Of a stretch of DNA of 64,000 nucleotides, positions 61,621-64,000 are shown one piece after another; positions within the stretch are counted from its first letter, which is position 1, and each line of letters starts with the position of its first letter. Position numbers and translations under genes: made by a program. The notes beneath the pieces were generated by a model. The model was not told the origin of the DNA. It searched no databases and worked only from the letters and a program-made list of their open reading frames with translations. The stretch is from the NCBI RefSeq assembly GCF_013376475.1, contig NZ_CP045508.1, positions 2,640,001 through 2,704,000 of the forward strand, in the 5' to 3' direction. Origin of the DNA: Desulfolutivibrio sulfoxidireducens. Its GTDB lineage: Bacteria; Desulfobacterota; Desulfovibrionia; Desulfovibrionales; Desulfovibrionaceae.

Positions 61621-64000
61621 CTACTCCCCAAGCCGGACGCGGATGTCCGCGAAGGCCTGGAAATTGGCCAGAAACACGTCCAGGATGGCCGGATCGAAGT
61701 GCCTGCCGCGCTCCTTGCGCATGATCGACAGGGCCATCTCCTCGGCATAGGCGTCCTTGTACGGCCGCCGGCTGACCAGGGCGTCGAAGACGTCGGCCAC
61801 AGCGCAGATGCGCCCAAAGATCGGTATCCCCTCCCCGGCCAGACCGTAGGGATAGCCCGTGCCGTCGAAACGCTCGTGGTGGGACAGGGCGATGATCCGG
61901 GCCGACTGCATGACCTTGGAGGTGGCGGACTCCAGGATGCGGGCGCCGTAAAGGGAATGCCGCCGCATCTCGTCCCATTCTTCCGGATCGAGCGTGCCGC
62001 GCTTGCGCAGGATGGAGTCCGGGATGCCGATCTTGCCCACGTCGTGCAGGGGCGCGGCCTGGCGCACCAGTTCCGCGTCATCGGGCGAAAGGCCCACAAG
62101 CGAGGCCAGAAGGCCGCAGTATTCCCCGATGCGTTCGGTGTGCCGGGCGGTCTGCTCGTCCTTGAACTCCGCCGCCGCCGACAGGCACAAGATGGCCTCC
62201 TGCTGGGCCACAAGCGCGCACTCCCCAAGCTCGCGCAGGTTGTCCACGGCCCGGCGCAACTCCTCGGTGCGCTCCCGGACCACGTCCTCCAACCCCGCCT
62301 GACAGAATCTGGCCCGGTCGAAGGATTCCTTCATGCGCAAAAGCGAGGTCATGCGCAGGGACAACTCGCTTTTGTCCACAGGCTTGACGATGAAGTCGCT
62401 CGCCCCGCATTCCCAGGCCGCCCGACGGTCCGCCTCGTCCGAGAGGGCCGTGATCATGACCACCGGGACATCGGCATAATCCCTCTCGCCGCGCATGCGT
62501 CGCACCAGATCGAAACCGCTTATGCCCGGCAGCATCACGTCGGCCAAAACGATATCCACGCCCGAGGGCAGAAGCGTAAGGGCATCCTCACCGGAACGGG
62601 CCGTGACGGCCTCGTGTCCCAGGTCCCGGACCAGCTTTTCCAAAAGCTTGAGGTTTATGGCCTCGTCCTCGACGATAAGCACCCGCCGCCCCCTGGGACC
62701 GGCCGGTGGCAACGGCGCCTGTTCGTCCGGGGCAAGGCCGTTCCCCGGCCGTTTTTCCGGGACTCGGGCATCCGCATCGGCCCCGGCCAGGAAACGTTCG
62801 ACCTCTTTTTGGACCGTGACGACGCCCGAGGCGGTCTGGGGCAAAAGCCAGGCCACGCCTTCCCCGTCGCCGTTTTTGGCCGCCGTCTCCAGAAGCGCCG
62901 CCTGATCCCTGACGGCAAGCGCCCCCACAGCCCCCAGGGCGCCCTTGAGAATATGGGCCAATGCGGCCACCTCGACCAAGGTCCCGAGGGAAGCGGCGCG
63001 TTGCAGCTTTTCCAGGGCGACCGGGGTCTCTTCCAAAAAGATGCCGCACAGATCGCGGTACAACGCGCGGTCGCCGTCCAGGCGCTCCAGCACCCCGTCC
63101 ACGTCCACCAGGCCCGTCCCGTCCTCGTTCGCCGGGTCCTCGGCCCCGTCAGGCCCCTTGCCCCCCCGCGCCTCGGCCGCGCCCCGGGCGCCCGGAAGGA
63201 CACGCGCCCCGCCCGGGCCATCCGGGGCCGCGGGCCGGGAACCGGTCTGACCCACCAGGGCGACCAGTTCCTTGAAATCAAGAGGCTTGGCCACAAAGGC
63301 GTTCATCCCGGCCTCGAGACAGGACGTCTGGTATCCGGACAGGGCATGGGCCGTGGCGGCGATGATCGGGATATCCCGGTTGCGCTCCCCGGCCCGGCCC
63401 TCGCGGATGGCCCGGGCGGCGGCGATGCCGTCCATCTCGGGCATCTCCAGGTCCATAAGCACCAGATCGAAGGCCTCGCGGGAAAGGATCTCCAGGACCT
63501 CTGTCCCTGTGCCGGTGCGCACGACGGTGTGCCCCAACCGCCGCAGAAAAATCTCGGCCACCTTGGCGTTGATCGCGTTGTCCTCGGCCACCAGCACCCG
63601 AAGCGGCTCGCCCGGCACGCGGGCCTCGTCCACGGCCCGGCGCTCGCCCACGGCCTTCACCGGATCGCCCGGGGCCAGACACACGGCGAAAAAAAAGACG
63701 CTGCCCCGGCCCTCGACGCTTTCCACCCACAGGCTGCCGCCCATGAGTTCCACCAACTGGCGACAGATGGCCAATCCCAGCCCCGTGCCGCCGTGACGTC
63801 GGGTGACCGACCCGTCGGCCTGGCGGAAGGGTTCGAAAATCATGTCCAGTTTGTCCGGCGCGATGCCCCGGCCGGTGTCGCGCACGGAAAAAAGAAACGG
63901 CACGCTGTCGTGGCGGGTCACCCTGTGGCGCATGGCCAGGGGCAGGGGCTCGACATCCAGGAGCACCTCGCCGGAATCGGTGAACTTGATGGCGTTGCCC
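61621..64000 (-). CDS. Hybrid kinase REC-Hpt-REC-HD-GYP (N-terminus outside window)
   Basis: The frame is open to the right edge, so the sensor and HisKA parts are missing. Visible in order: HATPase ([29 protein letters not shown]), receiver 1 ([14 protein letters not shown]), Hpt ([14 protein letters not shown] with the phospho-His), receiver 2 ([14 protein letters not shown]) and an HD-GYP domain ([21 protein letters not shown]). HD-GYP proteins hydrolyse cyclic di-GMP, so a full phosphorelay and its second-messenger output are in one chain. The ATG or GTG codons near 63966 are internal. No downstream partner lies within about 380 bp. Confidence 0.95.
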   Translation of the reverse strand, partial: GNAIKFTDSGEVLLDVEPLPLAMRHRVTRHDSVPFLFSVRDTGRGIAPDKLDMIFEPFRQADGSVTRRHGGTGLGLAICRQLVELMGGSLWVESVEGRGSVFFFAVCLAPGDPVKAVGERRAVDEARVPGEPLRVLVAEDNAINAKVAEIFLRRLGHTVVRTGTGTEVLEILSREAFDLVLMDLEMPEMDGIAAARAIREGRAGERNRDIPIIAATAHALSGYQTSCLEAGMNAFVAKPLDFKELVALVGQTGSRPAAPDGPGGARVLPGARGAAEARGGKGPDGAEDPANEDGTGLVDVDGVLERLDGDRALYRDLCGIFLEETPVALEKLQRAASLGTLVEVAALAHILKGALGAVGALAVRDQAALLETAAKNGDGEGVAWLLPQTASGVVTVQKEVERFLAGADADARVPEKRPGNGLAPDEQAPLPPAGPRGRRVLIVEDEAINLKLLEKLVRDLGHEAVTARSGEDALTLLPSGVDIVLADVMLPGISGFDLVRRMRGERDYADVPVVMITALSDEADRRAAWECGASDFIVKPVDKSELSLRMTSLLRMKESFDRARFCQAGLEDVVRERTEELRRAVDNLRELGECALVAQQEAILCLSAAAEFKDEQTARHTERIGEYCGLLASLVGLSPDDAELVRQAAPLHDVGKIGIPDSILRKRGTLDPEEWDEMRRHSLYGARILESATSKVMQSARIIALSHHERFDGTGYPYGLAGEGIPIFGRICAVADVFDALVSRRPYKDAYAEEMALSIMRKERGRHFDPAILDVFLANFQAFADIRVRLGE

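Overview
The window looks like chromosomal DNA of a GC-rich Gram-negative bacterium, most likely a sulfate-reducing Desulfovibrionaceae-type organism. This is inferred from the gene mix (giant RTX proteins, many hybrid kinases, an orphan 2-oxoacid:ferredoxin oxidoreductase gamma subunit, CheV, a ThiD-ThiN fusion), not from any marker gene. Most genes lie on the minus strand.

Left third (1-21430): a tandem set of three giant, almost purely RTX (Ca-binding nonapeptide) proteins. RTX1 runs off the left edge; RTX2 and RTX3 are complete. All three contain nearly identical tandem 294-bp (98-codon) units, and RTX2 and RTX3 also share C-terminal secretion domains and terminators. An intact NarL-type response regulator lies between RTX1 and RTX2, and its partner 7TMR-DISM histidine kinase is clearly broken (two in-frame amber stops plus two frameshifts). 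Between RTX2 and RTX3 is a graveyard of IS1595, IS5 and IS3 fragments. Upstream of RTX3 sit two intact insertion sequences, an IS5-type element and an IS427-type element with a likely programmed frameshift.

Signalling block (21926-32140): a periplasmic PhnD-like lipoprotein and three histidine kinases run in an operon-like array (lipoprotein, HAMP-PAS-kinase-REC, REC-kinase, REC-PAS-GAF-PAS-kinase-REC). A fourth hybrid kinase with a CxxCH-bearing sensor domain lies downstream. No DNA-binding output is encoded there. Just upstream (32587-32829) is a gene-free stretch with a sigma70-like promoter, a three-way junction fold and an intrinsic terminator: an unassigned structured RNA, followed by tRNA-Leu(UAG).

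Core block (33177-56262): a long minus-strand housekeeping run (ilvE, dnaX, ybaB, recR, porG-like, recD2-like, flippase-like, thiDN). A divergent plus-strand set follows (dus, ispH, cheV). Then comes a minus-strand chain dnaE-queD-small ORF-anti-sigma kinase-STAS-two glycosyltransferases-small ORF-sulfotransferase-like coiled-coil protein, mostly linked by 4-bp overlaps. The last group looks like a surface-glycan or glycoprotein unit with a partner-switch regulator.

Right end (56380-64000): an AT-rich broken methyltransferase, a second near-identical copy of the IS5-type element, two VOC-family paralogues flanking a membrane protein, a DinB-like gene fragment, and the C-terminal part of a kinase-REC-Hpt-REC-HD-GYP protein that runs off the right edge.
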